From assembly GCF_001700325.1 (NCBI RefSeq), contig NZ_MATO01000002.1, forward strand, positions 24,870-88,869: a stretch of 64,000 bases of DNA, given 5' to 3'. Below, in pieces: positions 25,989 to 33,791 of this stretch. This stretch comes from Caryophanon latum. Its GTDB lineage: Bacteria; Bacillota; Bacilli; Bacillales_A; Planococcaceae. The notes beneath the pieces were generated by a model. It did no database searches, had not been told where the DNA came from, and saw only the letters and a list, made by a program, of their open reading frames with translations. How positions within the stretch are numbered: position 1 is the stretch's first letter; each line of letters opens with the position of its first letter. Made by a program: the position numbers and the translations under genes.

Positions 25989-26756
25989 TTATTCGTGTGA
26001 ATTGAAGTAAACGCAAATGCGGCAACCATCCTGCTCTTGAACAGGAATGTGCATGTCATAAACTTCCTTCAACGATTCTGAAGTAATAATTTCGTTTGTC
26101 GGGCCATCTTTCACGAGGCGACCATCTTTTAACGCGACGATACGATCTGAATAAACAGATGCGAAGTTAATATCATGTAATACGATAATAACCGTCTTCC
26201 CTAGCTCATCTACAAGCTTGCGCAAAATTTTCATAATTTGCACAGAATGCTTCATGTCTAAGTTGTTCAACGGCTCATCAAGTAAAATGTACTCTGTATC
26301 TTGTGCAATAACCATCGAGATGAACGCGCGCTGCTTTTGACCGCCTGATAATTCATCTAAATATTTGTACTGCATATCCGTTAAGTTCATATACTCGATT
26401 GCTTCATCGATTTTCTTTTCGTCCTCTGCCGTTAAACGACCTTTTGAATATGGGTAACGCCCAAATGACACAAGCTCACGAATTGTTAAGCGCACGTTAA
26501 TATAGTTTGCCTGCTTTAAAATGGCAACGCGCTTTGCGAACTCGCTGGATTTAATTTTTTTCACGTCGCTGCTATCAAGTAACACTTCACCTGTATCTGA
26601 ATCTAACAGGCGGCTTACCATCGACAGTAACGTTGATTTACCCGCACCATTTGGCCCAATGAAGGACGTAATTGTACGCGGCTCAATTGTCACAGACACA
26701 TCTTCTACAACAGGTTTTTTCGCAAAAAATTTAGAAATCCCTTTAATTTCGATCAT
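25989..26756 (-). CDS. yclP: Iron-siderophore ABC transporter ATPase, YclP-like
   Basis: A 255-residue ATPase of the FecE/FhuC type. Walker A is FIGPNGAGKSTLLSM, signature LDELSGGQKQRAFISM, Walker B TEYILLDEPLNNLD, and the H-loop VLHDINFASVYSD. It overlaps the upstream permease by four bases, so the operon is tight. It energises uptake of a ferric siderophore through the two permeases upstream. Confidence 0.92.
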   Translation of the reverse strand: MIEIKGISKFFAKKPVVEDVSVTIEPRTITSFIGPNGAGKSTLLSMVSRLLDSDTGEVLLDSSDVKKIKSSEFAKRVAILKQANYINVRLTIRELVSFGRYPYSKGRLTAEDEKKIDEAIEYMNLTDMQYKYLDELSGGQKQRAFISMVIAQDTEYILLDEPLNNLDMKHSVQIMKILRKLVDELGKTVIIVLHDINFASVYSDRIVALKDGRLVKDGPTNEIITSESLKEVYDMHIPVQEQDGCRICVYFNSHE

Positions 26757-27724
26757 CCTGCTGACCTACTTTCTTTCAGTAATAAGTAAATGAAGTACAG
26801 TCCACCGATAAAGTTGATGATTACACTAATTGTCGTATTTAAATCGAATACGTGTAACACGAGGAACTGTCCACCGACAAGGGCAATAATACTAATTAAG
26901 CTCGCACCGAGAATTAATACAGAATGCTTGTACGTCGCTAAAAACTGATACGACAAGTTCGCAACAATTAACCCTAAAAATGTAATTGGTCCAACAAGTG
27001 CTGTTGACGTTGCGAGTAAAATAGATGATAACACGAGTACGTTCAATACACGCTTATCATAGTTAACACCTAAGTTTAACGATACGTCTCGACCTAAGCT
27101 CATGACGTCTAAATCTTTCATCATCGTCGCACCCCAAATGAATGCAACGACTAAAATGATCGCGGCGAATAATAATAAATCACCATTGACGTTATTGAAG
27201 CTCGCAAATAAGCGCGTTTCTAAGCTTAAATATTCGACTGGGTCGATAATAACTTGTAAAAATGTTACGAAGCTTCCGAGCAACGTTCCAATTACCATCC
27301 CTGCAAGAAGGAGTAAATAAATCGGATATTTATCTGCACGGAATAAGAAGCGATACAATAATAGCGCAAATAATACCATCGCAATTAATGACACACCGAA
27401 GTTTAAATAACGGCTTACAACGAAAATGGACGCTGAACCTAAGAAGAAGAAAATAACGGTTTGCACTACTTCATACATCGAGTCAACCCCGATAATCGAA
27501 GGTGTTAAAATTCGGTTACGCGTTACTGTTTGGAACATTACGGTCGCGTATGCAATCGCTATACCTGTAACAATCATCGCTAATACGCGAATGACACGCT
27601 TTGGAAATGCATAGCTAAAGCCACCTTGAATGTTGTAAAACAAGAAGCCCGCAATCGATAAAAGCGCAAGTACGACTAATACCGCGATTTTAATGAGGTT
27701 CGTTTTTTTCACATTACTTTGCAT
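26753..27724 (-). CDS. yclO: Iron-siderophore ABC permease, YclO-like
   Basis: A 323-residue FecCD-family permease with nine to ten membrane helices. The region VMSLGRDVSLNLGVNYDKRV followed by GPITFLGLIVANLSYQ is the coupling segment seen in all such permeases. GGGGGAAAG lies upstream. It overlaps the previous permease gene by 11 bp. Order N-O-P-Q matches B. subtilis yclNOPQ. Confidence 0.9.
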   Translation of the reverse strand: MQSNVKKTNLIKIAVLVVLALLSIAGFLFYNIQGGFSYAFPKRVIRVLAMIVTGIAIAYATVMFQTVTRNRILTPSIIGVDSMYEVVQTVIFFFLGSASIFVVSRYLNFGVSLIAMVLFALLLYRFLFRADKYPIYLLLLAGMVIGTLLGSFVTFLQVIIDPVEYLSLETRLFASFNNVNGDLLLFAAIILVVAFIWGATMMKDLDVMSLGRDVSLNLGVNYDKRVLNVLVLSSILLATSTALVGPITFLGLIVANLSYQFLATYKHSVLILGASLISIIALVGGQFLVLHVFDLNTTISVIINFIGGLYFIYLLLKESRSAG

Positions 27725-28667
27725 ATGCTTTCCCCCTAAATAACATAACTAAGAAGATGGCACTACCGATTACGGCAACCGTCGTATTGACTGGAATTTC
27801 GTACGGATGCACAACTAAACGGCTGAAAATATCACATGCAAGTAGGAACACAACCCCTAATGCGACTGTATGCGGAATCGTTTTGCGTAAATTATCTCCT
27901 AAGTAAAGCGATACGATATTCGGTACGATTAACCCTAAAAACGGAATAACACCGACTGTTAATACGACCGTCGTTGAAATAATCGCCACTAGCACTAAAC
28001 CGATATTTAATACCGTTTTATAGCTTAACCCTAAGTTTTTTGCAAAGTCTTCACCCATGCCTGCTACTGTAAATTTATTCGCGAAAATGTATGCAATAAT
28101 GATCGCTGGCACGGCTACGTATAACAGCTCATAACGACCCGATACGACAAGTGTAAAGCTTCCCATAAAGAACGCTGTTACGTTTTGCATAAGGTCTGAC
28201 TCGTAGGCGAAGAATGTCGTTACCGAAGAAATGATATTACCGAACATAATCCCGATCAGCGGTACGAAAATAACATCCTTAAACTTAATGCGATCGAGTA
28301 AATGCATGAAAATAAATGTCCCTGCTAACGCGAATGCAAATCCGAAGAAAATTTGCTGCATGTACGTTACTTGTGTAAAGAACACCATTGAAATTACAAT
28401 ACCTAGCTTTGCTGCATCTAACGTTCCTGCTGTTGTAGGCGATACGAATTTATTGCGGCTTAACGACTGCATAATTAAACCAGCAATACTCATACCTGCA
28501 CCGGCTAAAATAATTGCCATTAAACGCGGAAGACGGCTCGCTAAGAAAATTTGCATCTCTTGCGACTCCCAGTCTAATAAATCGCTCGGCTTAATGTTAA
28601 TAGCCCCTACGAACAGAGAAATGAATGACAAAATGACAGCTGCTACAACTAGCATCCATAGTCTCAT
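27714..28667 (-). CDS. yclN: Iron-siderophore ABC permease, YclN-like
   Basis: A 317-residue FecCD-family permease and first gene of the operon. Seen: many hydrophobic helices, GAGMSIAGLIMQSLSRNKFV near residue 55 and MGEDFAKNLGLSYKTVLN with GVIPFLGLIVPNIVS as the ATPase-coupling region. It forms a heterodimeric channel with the next gene product. A Fur box lies about 35 bp upstream. Confidence 0.9.
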   Translation of the reverse strand: MRLWMLVVAAVILSFISLFVGAINIKPSDLLDWESQEMQIFLASRLPRLMAIILAGAGMSIAGLIMQSLSRNKFVSPTTAGTLDAAKLGIVISMVFFTQVTYMQQIFFGFAFALAGTFIFMHLLDRIKFKDVIFVPLIGIMFGNIISSVTTFFAYESDLMQNVTAFFMGSFTLVVSGRYELLYVAVPAIIIAYIFANKFTVAGMGEDFAKNLGLSYKTVLNIGLVLVAIISTTVVLTVGVIPFLGLIVPNIVSLYLGDNLRKTIPHTVALGVVFLLACDIFSRLVVHPYEIPVNTTVAVIGSAIFLVMLFRGKAYAK

Positions 28668-28703
28668 TTCCTAAACCTCATTTATTCTATTTTTTATTTT
28701 CAC

Positions 28704-28723
28704 AATGAAAATGATTATCATTG
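28704..28723. promoter_or_regulatory. Fur box upstream of the yclNOP operon
   Basis: AATGAAAATGATTATCATTG is a strong match to the Fur consensus (central AATGATTATCATT). It lies about 35 bp before the first permease gene. Confidence 0.85.
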
Positions 28724-28953
28724 TATGTAAAGCCCATTATATACCCTTTTTTATTTGTTATTCAACCTTTGCTACTAATTGAGAATAAGTGAAATACTCA
28801 CTTAAAGACTAATTAAACGTTTAAAACATAATAAAACGAACACGTTACAGTTTTAACGATAGTAAAATACTGTATAAAAAAATTTCATATTCAAAATATT
28901 CAATAATTATTATAAAGTGACAAGTTCGTCAGTAAAAATTATTATAAAAAAGC

Positions 28954-29121
28954 CAAGTGTGTTGATTAGCCATTTAACTGGCAGTTCGCGTCTTGAGGCA
29001 CGAGCTGTTCCCCAAGGAGTCTCGCCGCACGCTCCATGCCACTACAATACTGCCTTCATCTCATTTTTGCTGCTGAAAACAACCGATTCAGCTGTATACA
29101 AGTAGCTAATCAACAGACCTG
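28954..29121. mobile_element. Family A element with short core, flanked by 20-bp direct repeats
   Basis: Ends CAAGTGTGTTGATTAGC and GCTAATCAACAGACCTG are imperfect 17-bp inverted repeats (inner 11 bp perfect). Immediately outside, AAAAATTATTATAAAAAAGC occurs on both sides (28934-28953 and 29122-29141). The core inside is cut down to one side (TTGAGGCACGAGCTGTTCCCCAAGGAGTCTCGCC). The preceding 28740-28930 is AT-rich with nothing I can name. Confidence 0.8.
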
Positions 29122-29127
29122 AAAAAT

Positions 29128-29168
29128 TATTATAAAAAAGCATATGAATGGATTCTCACTCATATGCT
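29128..29168 (-). terminator. Terminator for the menC-type gene, displaced by a repeat
   Basis: On the minus strand AGCATATGA pairs with TCATATGCT, followed by TTTTTTATAA. It is about 145 bp past the stop codon at 29314, with a core repeat in between. Confidence 0.75.
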
Positions 29169-29197
29169 GCTATATAACCAACGATTGCTAGTCAGCT

Positions 29198-29310
29198 CTT
29201 CACGTCAAGGCACGGTTTCCGCCAGCGTCTGTAGTCTCACGCTCATGCGTCTGCGATTACTCGAGGCAAAAAGAATTTTCCCTTTTCCCGCTAGAGTCCG
29301 CCTCTTATTT
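29198..29310. repeat. Intergenic core repeat, variant arm
   Basis: TCTTCACGTCAAGGCACGG at one end and CCCGCTAGAGTCCGCCTC at the other are core borders. The middle differs from long copies: AGTCTCACGCTCATGCGTCTGCGATTACTCGAGGCAAAAAG. A close relative with the same middle is at 50350-50464. It lies between the menC-type gene and its terminator. Confidence 0.7.
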
Positions 29311-29313
29311 TAG

Positions 29314-30420
29314 TTACATAATGCATCGCTTCGCTATCGTCACTTGCTCTAAGTATGCTTCATCAATATGAAAGCCTCGCCCAGCACTTGTCGGTACGTT
29401 AATATGCGCGTCTTGTGAAGCAATGATCGGTGTTACGATGTCGCGCTCCCAGTAACGATCTGCACTTGCAATATCAGCGGCGTATATGAAGTTCGGTAAG
29501 CTTGCGAGTGCGAGTGCATGGCTTCGCCCAATGCCTGCTTCAAGCATACCGCCGCACCATACGCCGATGCCATGTTGCTCACAATAATCGTGAATGCGTA
29601 TTGCCTCCGTAAAACCTCCGACGCGCGCAAGCTTAATGTTGACGATTTGACAGCTGCCTAGCTTCACGGCACGCTTCATATCATCGAGCGAGCAAATGCT
29701 TTCGTCTAAACAAATCGGCGTTTGAATATGTCGTTGCAACGCTGCATGGTCGACAACGTCATCGTGTGCAAGTGGTTGTTCAATCATGAGAAGGTTGAAT
29801 GCATCGAGTGCTTTTAGCTGCTCGATATCGTCAAGCGTATACGCACTGTTCGCATCTGCCATGAGCGAAATGTCTGGGAAATGACGTCGAATCGTCTCCA
29901 ACAATTCGACGTCGTGCTGCGGTGTAATTTTCACTTTAATGCGGCGATACCCTTCATCGAGCGCTCTCTGAATGCGTGCTACGAGCTGTTCCTCAGACGG
30001 CTGCAGTCCAATTGCGACGCCAACTTCAACTGCAGACTGCGTGCCACCGATTAGTTGAGCGAGCGGCTTCTTTTGTAGCTGGGCATATAAATCCCACACT
30101 GCCGTTTCGATTGCCGCCTTTGCCATGTAGTTACGTCGCACTGGTTGAAACAAATTGTGCACATATGATGGATGGTCGATCGTTTTATGCAGCACGGCAG
30201 GAATCAATACCGTTTCTAATATGTGCGTCATCGTTTCGACTGTTTCCTCGGTGTAATACGGGCGCTCAAATGCTAGCCCTTCGCCGTAGCCAATCGTGCC
30301 GTCATCATTATGTACTTCGACGACTAAAAATACTTTTTTGGAAATCGTATCGACGCCGCTTTTAAATGGTGTTTTTAACATCATCGCTACGTGTCGTACG
30401 ATCACTTGTTGAATGAACAT
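29314..30420 (-). CDS. menC: o-Succinylbenzoate synthase / N-succinylamino acid racemase family (MenC)
   Basis: A 368-residue enolase-superfamily enzyme of MenC class 2. Seen: TPFKSGVDTISKKVFLVVEV, the catalytic lysine motif RRIKVKITP near residue 165, metal ligands in LMADANSAYTL (Asp), MIEQPLAHDD (Glu) and CLDESICSLDD (Asp/Glu), and IVNIKLARVGG (Lys). In Bacillales this family does menaquinone synthesis, amino-acid racemisation or both. No men genes are near, so the physiological role is open. The ATG choice is plausible (AAGGAGCG upstream). Confidence 0.85.
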   Translation of the reverse strand: MFIQQVIVRHVAMMLKTPFKSGVDTISKKVFLVVEVHNDDGTIGYGEGLAFERPYYTEETVETMTHILETVLIPAVLHKTIDHPSYVHNLFQPVRRNYMAKAAIETAVWDLYAQLQKKPLAQLIGGTQSAVEVGVAIGLQPSEEQLVARIQRALDEGYRRIKVKITPQHDVELLETIRRHFPDISLMADANSAYTLDDIEQLKALDAFNLLMIEQPLAHDDVVDHAALQRHIQTPICLDESICSLDDMKRAVKLGSCQIVNIKLARVGGFTEAIRIHDYCEQHGIGVWCGGMLEAGIGRSHALALASLPNFIYAADIASADRYWERDIVTPIIASQDAHINVPTSAGRGFHIDEAYLEQVTIAKRCIM

Positions 30421-30562
30421 ATTGAAGCGCTCCTTTTCTGTTATGTATAGTTTCTACTATATTATATTTTTTCGATTTTGCTCTTTACTATTGAAAAAAT
30501 GCTCGTACGTAGACGCGCTACGCACAAGCATTGTATCAATTATTTAACATCGTCTTTGTTCA

Positions 30563-31852
30563 TTATTCACCGATGACATATTGTTTATATTTATTGTAAT
30601 CAGCATCTGTTACTTCAACGTTCAGCAGCGTGCCATTTTCTTCATACGACGTCGAGTGAATCGATGCATGCATATTCAAATATGAAACGATGTCGCCACG
30701 GTCATACGGAATGAGCATGTCGCACGTTACGTAATTAGAGAAAATTTCTTTGCGAATCATGTCAATTAGCTCATCTAGCCCTGCCGTTTCCTTTGCCGAC
30801 ATCCAAATGTTATCGCCGCTTATAACCGGGTACTCTAAATTCGCTTTATCCGATTTATTGTATACGTAAATCGTCGGTACACCTTCAACACCTATTGCCT
30901 TTAACGTTTCTTCCGTTACTTGCATCATGAAACGATATTCCTCATTCGATACATCAACTACGTGCAGCAGTAAATCCGCATCACGTGCCTCTTCTAATGT
31001 CGAGCGGAAAGCTTTCACTAAATGGTGAGGTAATTTGCTGACGAAGCCAACCGTATCTGTTAATAAAAAGCGCTTATTATCTTCCAATTCGATTTGACGT
31101 ACACTCGTCTCTAACGTGGCAAATAGCATATCTTTTTCAAACACTTGCTTATCATCTGCTTGTCCGATTTTGCGCAACATTTCGTTCATAATTGTCGATT
31201 TCCCTGCATTCGTATAGCCAACGATCGACACGACTGGAATTTCATTTTTTTTACGCTGCTTACGCTGTGTTTCTCGCTGCTCTTTCACGTCCTCTAAGTC
31301 GCGACGCAGCTTCGCAATTTGATCCTCAATTTTACGGCGGTCTAGTTCCAGCTTCGTTTCCCCTGCACCGCGGTTACTAAAGCTTCCTCCTGCGCTACCA
31401 CCTTGACGAGAAAGCGATGCGTGGAGCCCGACTAAGCGCGGTAGCATGTATTGTAATTGCGCTAGCTCGACTTGCATTTGCGCTTCTTTCGTTTTTGCAC
31501 GACGACCGAAAATATCTAATATAAGCATCGTACGGTCGATTACTTTACAATCTAAATCGCGCTCTAAGTTACGAATTTGCGAAGGTGATAATTCGTCATT
31601 GAAAATAACTAAGTTTGCGCCTGTTTCGTCATATAGCGCCTTTACTTCATCAATTTTACCTGTGCCGACATAATGTGACGCTGTAACACGCTCTAAGTTT
31701 TGTGTAATGACGCCTGCAATTTCTACCTCGATTGCACCCGCTAAATCCGCTAGCTCCTCCATCGAATAGTCAAAATGCTCTGCGTTGCGTAAATTGACGC
31801 CTACGAGCACTGCGCGTTCAATGCGTTTTTCAATGTCTTTTAATGTTTGCAT
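30563..31852 (-). CDS. hflX: GTPase HflX
   Basis: A 429-residue ribosome-associated GTPase that splits stalled or heat-damaged ribosomes. N-terminal HflX domain with HYVGTGKIDEVKAL and DELSPSQIRNLE, coiled-coil region RRKIEDQIAKLRRDLEDVKE, then the G domain: VSIVGYTNAGKSTIMN (G1), LTDTVGFVSKLPHHLV (G3), VYNKSDKA (G4). The conserved GGSAGGSFSNRGAGETKLE is in place. Start ATG 31852 follows GGAGG by five bases; the upstream GTG at 31864 overlaps that site. Confidence 0.95.
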   Translation of the reverse strand: MQTLKDIEKRIERAVLVGVNLRNAEHFDYSMEELADLAGAIEVEIAGVITQNLERVTASHYVGTGKIDEVKALYDETGANLVIFNDELSPSQIRNLERDLDCKVIDRTMLILDIFGRRAKTKEAQMQVELAQLQYMLPRLVGLHASLSRQGGSAGGSFSNRGAGETKLELDRRKIEDQIAKLRRDLEDVKEQRETQRKQRKKNEIPVVSIVGYTNAGKSTIMNEMLRKIGQADDKQVFEKDMLFATLETSVRQIELEDNKRFLLTDTVGFVSKLPHHLVKAFRSTLEEARDADLLLHVVDVSNEEYRFMMQVTEETLKAIGVEGVPTIYVYNKSDKANLEYPVISGDNIWMSAKETAGLDELIDMIRKEIFSNYVTCDMLIPYDRGDIVSYLNMHASIHSTSYEENGTLLNVEVTDADYNKYKQYVIGE

Positions 31853-32068
31853 AAATACCTCCACGTACGTGATTAATTATTAAATTATAACACATGCACA
31901 TACGTTCCTACATGATTGCACAATCGCTACACGGTTTTATGTTACACTTAACGTTCCATTCCAAAATCGATGCTTGCTAAAGGTTCTGAAATGTAGGCCG
32001 CGACTTCGAGATGAATTAAAAAAAAATTCCAAGAGGTAAAGCAAAAAAATTTGGAAAGACATAATTTA

Positions 32069-32313
32069 CGTTCATCGCCGTAAGCTAAGTTTGACACATA
32101 AAGGTTGCTTGAAACGAGAGGCGGACTAGCGCGAGCTTTGAGACACCGCAGTCCGACGAGGAGGCTTGAGGAAGGTCATAAATGATACTCACCTTCATGA
32201 CAAACATCGTGTTCGCCGCCGAGCCCGAGGAATTGATCTACCTCGAGTAACCGCAGAGGCAAAGCGAGCCGCCATACGCGAACTGCCGATGGAATGGCTC
32301 ATCAACACGCTTG
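32069..32313. mobile_element. Chimeric element: family B left end, family A right end
   Basis: The left side GTTCATCGCCGTAAGCTAAG is the family B end (compare 32544). The right side GAATGGCTCATCAACACGCTTG is the reverse complement of the family A end CAAGCGTGTTGATTAGC. Between is a long core (AGGCGGACT, GAGGCTTGAGGAAGG, ACAAACATCGTGTTCGCC) plus CTCGAGTAACCGCAGAGG. No matching target duplication was found. Confidence 0.65.
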
Positions 32314-32490
32314 ATTTTATATAAAGAGATAGAAGAACGTTTGAAGGAATTGTTAATCGAACAATCGATTACGCATAGATTTCAAATTGGAAAAAGTCAC
32401 AAAAAACTTAATCTTTCTTCTTTAGAAAAATTGCATCATAATAATAATTGGACTTTTACAAGAACTTCGGCTTATGCCGACTGAAATTCC
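32314..32490 (+). pseudogene. Possible remnant of a coding sequence between repeats
   Basis: An open frame of about 55 codons reads LILYKEIEERLKELLIEQSI, then THRFQIGKSHKKLNLSSLEK, then HHNNNWTFTRTSAYAD before a TGA near 32484. Its composition is protein-like, with charged helices, unlike the surrounding repeats. It has no start with a ribosome site and begins right at the edge of the chimeric element. I do not recognise it. It could be the tail of a gene disrupted by the repeats, or chance. Confidence 0.3.
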
Positions 32491-32543
32491 TCCCCACTTA
32501 AAAACAAAAGTTCAGTTCAAGTTTTTTGAAGTAGGGGAATCGT

Positions 32544-32787
32544 GGTTCATCACCGTAAGCTGGGGTTGACGTATAAAAGTTGCTTGAAACGAGAGGCGGA
32601 CTCCAGCGGGAAAAGCGCGAGCCTCAAGACCCCGCAGTCGTGAGGCACGAACGACGAGGAGGCTTGAGGAAGGTGATAAACGCCACTACACGAGTCATCA
32701 CCTTCATGACAAACATCGTGTTCGCCTCCGCGCCCGCGGAAAGCCTGCCTCGACGTGAAAAGCAACCCCAAGTTATGGTGAAGAGCC
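32544..32787. mobile_element. Family B element (ISL3-like ends, 8-bp target duplication) with full-length core
   Basis: Ends GGTTCATCACCGTAAGCTGG and (reverse complement of the right side) GGCTCTTCACCATAACTTGG are inverted repeats of about 25 bp with five mismatches. The octamer GGAATCGT flanks both sides (32536-32543 and 32788-32795). GG-starting ends and 8-bp duplications are typical of ISL3-family insertion sequences, so an ISL3-type transposase may move it. Inside is the most complete core copy. Confidence 0.8.
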
Positions 32788-32843
32788 GGAATCGTTTCAG
32801 AAAATGTTAAAGTAGGGGCTGACCTAAGTAGCCTTACACTAGG

Positions 32844-32973
32844 ACGTGTCTAAAAACTTTATAATTCCGCACAAATGAACGCTGTAAACGAATGAGTAGT
32901 TTTATGAGCTTCTTCGTATAGTTAGTTGATTCAAGAGTAGGTCGGTTGATAAAATAATTTTTAGACAGAACGT
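32844..32973. mobile_element. Small family D element
   Basis: ACGTGTCTAAAAAC at the left and TTTTTAGACAGAACGT at the right are inverted repeats of the end sequence also seen at 5007-5020 and 43541-43556 (GGTTCTGTCTAAAAACG). The 130 bp in between have no frame and no core. CTAG borders the left side. Confidence 0.55.
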
Positions 32974-33003
32974 AGAAAAAAGCAAAAGAAAAGGAGCATA
33001 TAC

Positions 33004-33468
33004 ATGCTAACATTTGAACAAAAACAACAAATTATTGAATCATTTGACGAGCTAGAGCGAAAAGACATTTCGTTAAAGCGCGTTAATTATCACTTAAAAA
33101 CAAGTCTTTATGAAAAAACATTAGTCGTTGAAAAATTACATCCAAACGGCAACGGTTACGTATTCGTTGGTGACTTACCACAATATAAAGAGCTAGCAGA
33201 CACGCGTCATTTAGTAAATATTCGTGACTTTTCAGAAGGTGAGCTACGCGATGTGCTAGAAGCGGCGATCACGTATTTAACAGAGGAAGAGGAGCCAGAA
33301 CCACAGCTTGAAGAAACGTGGACAAACCGTCACGGCGATGAGCTAACGCTGCGCCATGATAATCCAGACTACGGTGTGTACCATGGTGATAACGTTGAGG
33401 AGCTTTTTGGCACATACGAAACAGCAAAAGCATACTTACTTGAAGAAGGCTTCCGTTTAAAAAAATAA
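33004..33468 (+). CDS. Conserved hypothetical protein
   Basis: A 154-residue acidic protein starting MLTFEQKQQIIESFDELERK, with ATG preceded by AAAGGAG at seven bases. An N-terminal helical part (1-40) is followed by a mixed region (VVEKLHPNGNGYVFVGDLPQ, DTRHLVNIRDFSEGELRDVL) and a C-terminal small domain (TWTNRHGDELTLRHDNPDYG, AKAYLLEEGFRLKK). There is no signal peptide or membrane helix. I know no function. It stands alone between repeat clusters. Confidence 0.8.
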   Translation: MLTFEQKQQIIESFDELERKDISLKRVNYHLKTSLYEKTLVVEKLHPNGNGYVFVGDLPQYKELADTRHLVNIRDFSEGELRDVLEAAITYLTEEEEPEPQLEETWTNRHGDELTLRHDNPDYGVYHGDNVEELFGTYETAKAYLLEEGFRLKK

Positions 33469-33481
33469 ACAAATAAGCTAT

Positions 33482-33723
33482 CAAGCGTGTTGATTAGCCA
33501 TTAAACTGGCATTTCGCGTATGGCGGCTCGCGTGTGCATCTGCGGTTACTCGTCGCAAAAGTCTTGGGGCTCGGCGGCGAACACGATGTTGGTCATGAGG
33601 CACGAGCTTTTCCCCAAGGAGTCTCGCCGCTTGCTCCATGCCACTATCATGCTGCATTCATTTCAGTTTTGCTGCTGAAAACAACGAATTCAGCTGTATG
33701 AAAGTGGCTAATCAACAGACCTG
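33482..33723. mobile_element. Family A element with core and perfect 9-bp target duplication
   Basis: Ends CAAGCGTGTTGATTAGC and GCTAATCAACAGACCTG. ATAAGCTAT occurs directly outside each end (33473-33481 and 33724-33732). The core inside (about 33525-33635) is a mosaic lacking the CTCAAG hairpin: CTGCGGTTACTCGTCGCAAA, then GGGGCTCGGCGGCGAACACG, then GAGGCACGAGCTTTTCCCC. Confidence 0.85.
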
Positions 33724-33747
33724 ATAAGCTATGACACATTGGTAAAT

Positions 33748-33788
33748 AAAAATGCCACAAGGAAATGTATAATTCCTTGTGGCATTTT
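33748..33788 (-). terminator. Terminator after pit
   Basis: AAATGCCACAAGGAA pairs with TTCCTTGTGGCATTT; the T-run on the minus strand follows (TTTTATTTACC). Confidence 0.9.
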
Positions 33789-33791
33789 GTA

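Larger units (their letters stand above)
31853..33003. other. 1.15-kb gene-poor region with four repeat elements
   Basis: Between hflX and the hypothetical gene at 33004 lie a chimeric element (32069-32313), a gene-like remnant (about 32314-32490), a family B element (32544-32787) and a family D element (32844-32973). A short motif ATTCCAAAATCGATGCTTGC at 31957-31976 recurs near 37.2 and 40.7 kb. No intact gene is visible. Confidence 0.6.

Noticed and set aside
32580..32810. 76-codon plus-strand frame in a core repeat, and similar frames in other core copies
   Set aside because: The frames come from the GC-rich repeat itself, differ between copies by frameshifts, and end at different points. 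They track the repeat, not a protein.
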